Shown here piece after piece: positions 6,175-6,189 of a stretch of DNA of 6,189 nt (position 1 is the first letter of the stretch; each line of letters starts with the position of its first letter). Source of the DNA: JADJPL01 sp040382095. GTDB taxonomy: Bacteria > Bacteroidota > Bacteroidia > Chitinophagales > Saprospiraceae. The DNA lies in NCBI GenBank assembly GCA_040382095.1, contig JBEIGB010000156.1, positions 1 to 6,189 of the forward strand, given 5' to 3'. The position numbers and the translations under genes are program-made. The notes under the pieces were generated by a model that was given only the letters and a program-made list of their open reading frames with translations, made no database searches and was not told the DNA's origin.

Positions 6175-6189
6175 TTTTGCGAAGCAAAA
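6175..6189. repeat. Palindrome TTTTGC-GAA-GCAAAA at the window edge
   Basis: This is a perfect 6-bp stem with a GAA loop, cut by the end of the window, so it may be longer. It shares the three-base GAA/TTC loop with the hairpins at 41-55 and 6121-6145, which suggests one class of genomic palindromes. Confidence 0.4.

Larger units (their letters stand above)
5928..6189. other. Non-coding region upstream of the transporter, rich in hairpins
   Basis: No gene is recognised here. A 62-codon minus-strand frame (5999-6187) runs through three perfect palindromes and resembles no family, so it is taken as spurious. The region holds hairpins at 6069-6082, 6110-6160 and 6175-6189. The promoter of the transporter must lie here or further right. 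A minus-strand TTTG (about 6014-6017) followed by TAAATTAT is a poor match to the Bacteroidota consensus. Confidence 0.5.

Noticed and set aside
5999..6187. 62-codon minus-strand open frame
   Set aside because: It runs through three palindromes, has no recognisable family features, and its sequence is explained by the repeats.

Overview
The window most likely comes from a Bacteroidota chromosome. This is an inference from the style of the genes: none of the four start codons has a convincing Shine-Dalgarno sequence, the leaders are A/T-rich, and the protein families fit that phylum. No marker gene is present to confirm it. All four substantial genes lie on the minus strand, so transcription runs from right to left.

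Layout, from right to left. Positions 5928-6189 are non-coding and rich in short perfect hairpins. Next is a BASS-family (bile acid:sodium symporter) transporter with an N-terminal extension (4848-5927). Then comes a 534-base gene-free stretch (4314-4847). It holds a roughly 145-bp hairpin element with inverted ends, bracketed by a 6-bp direct repeat, plus small repeats. An ACSM-type medium-chain acyl-CoA synthetase follows (2616-4313). Its DNA is visibly more A/T-rich than its neighbours, and a coding-like plus-strand remnant (2525-2644) overlaps its 3' end. A tight two-gene unit follows: a ThiL/AIR-synthase-fold protein (1382-2404) and an alpha-oxoamine synthase of the BioF/Kbl/SPT/CqsA superfamily (141-1400). 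A strong two-way stem-loop terminator (109-140) closes it. The last 108 bases hold short direct repeats and a hairpin related to one at the other end of the window.

How the genes may work together: the ThiL-like and oxoamine-synthase genes overlap and are surely co-transcribed. They suggest a small pathway joining an acyl thioester to an amino acid, with an ATP-dependent step by the ThiL-like enzyme. Neither protein matches its textbook relative at every signature, so neither biotin nor thiamine synthesis can be assumed. The acyl-CoA synthetase could in principle supply acyl-CoA to the synthase. However, its different base composition and the broken sequence around it suggest that it arrived separately. 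The transporter is probably an independent unit. The most interesting material is the ThiL-like/oxoamine-synthase pair and the signs that an A/T-rich segment of about 2 kb was inserted just upstream of it.
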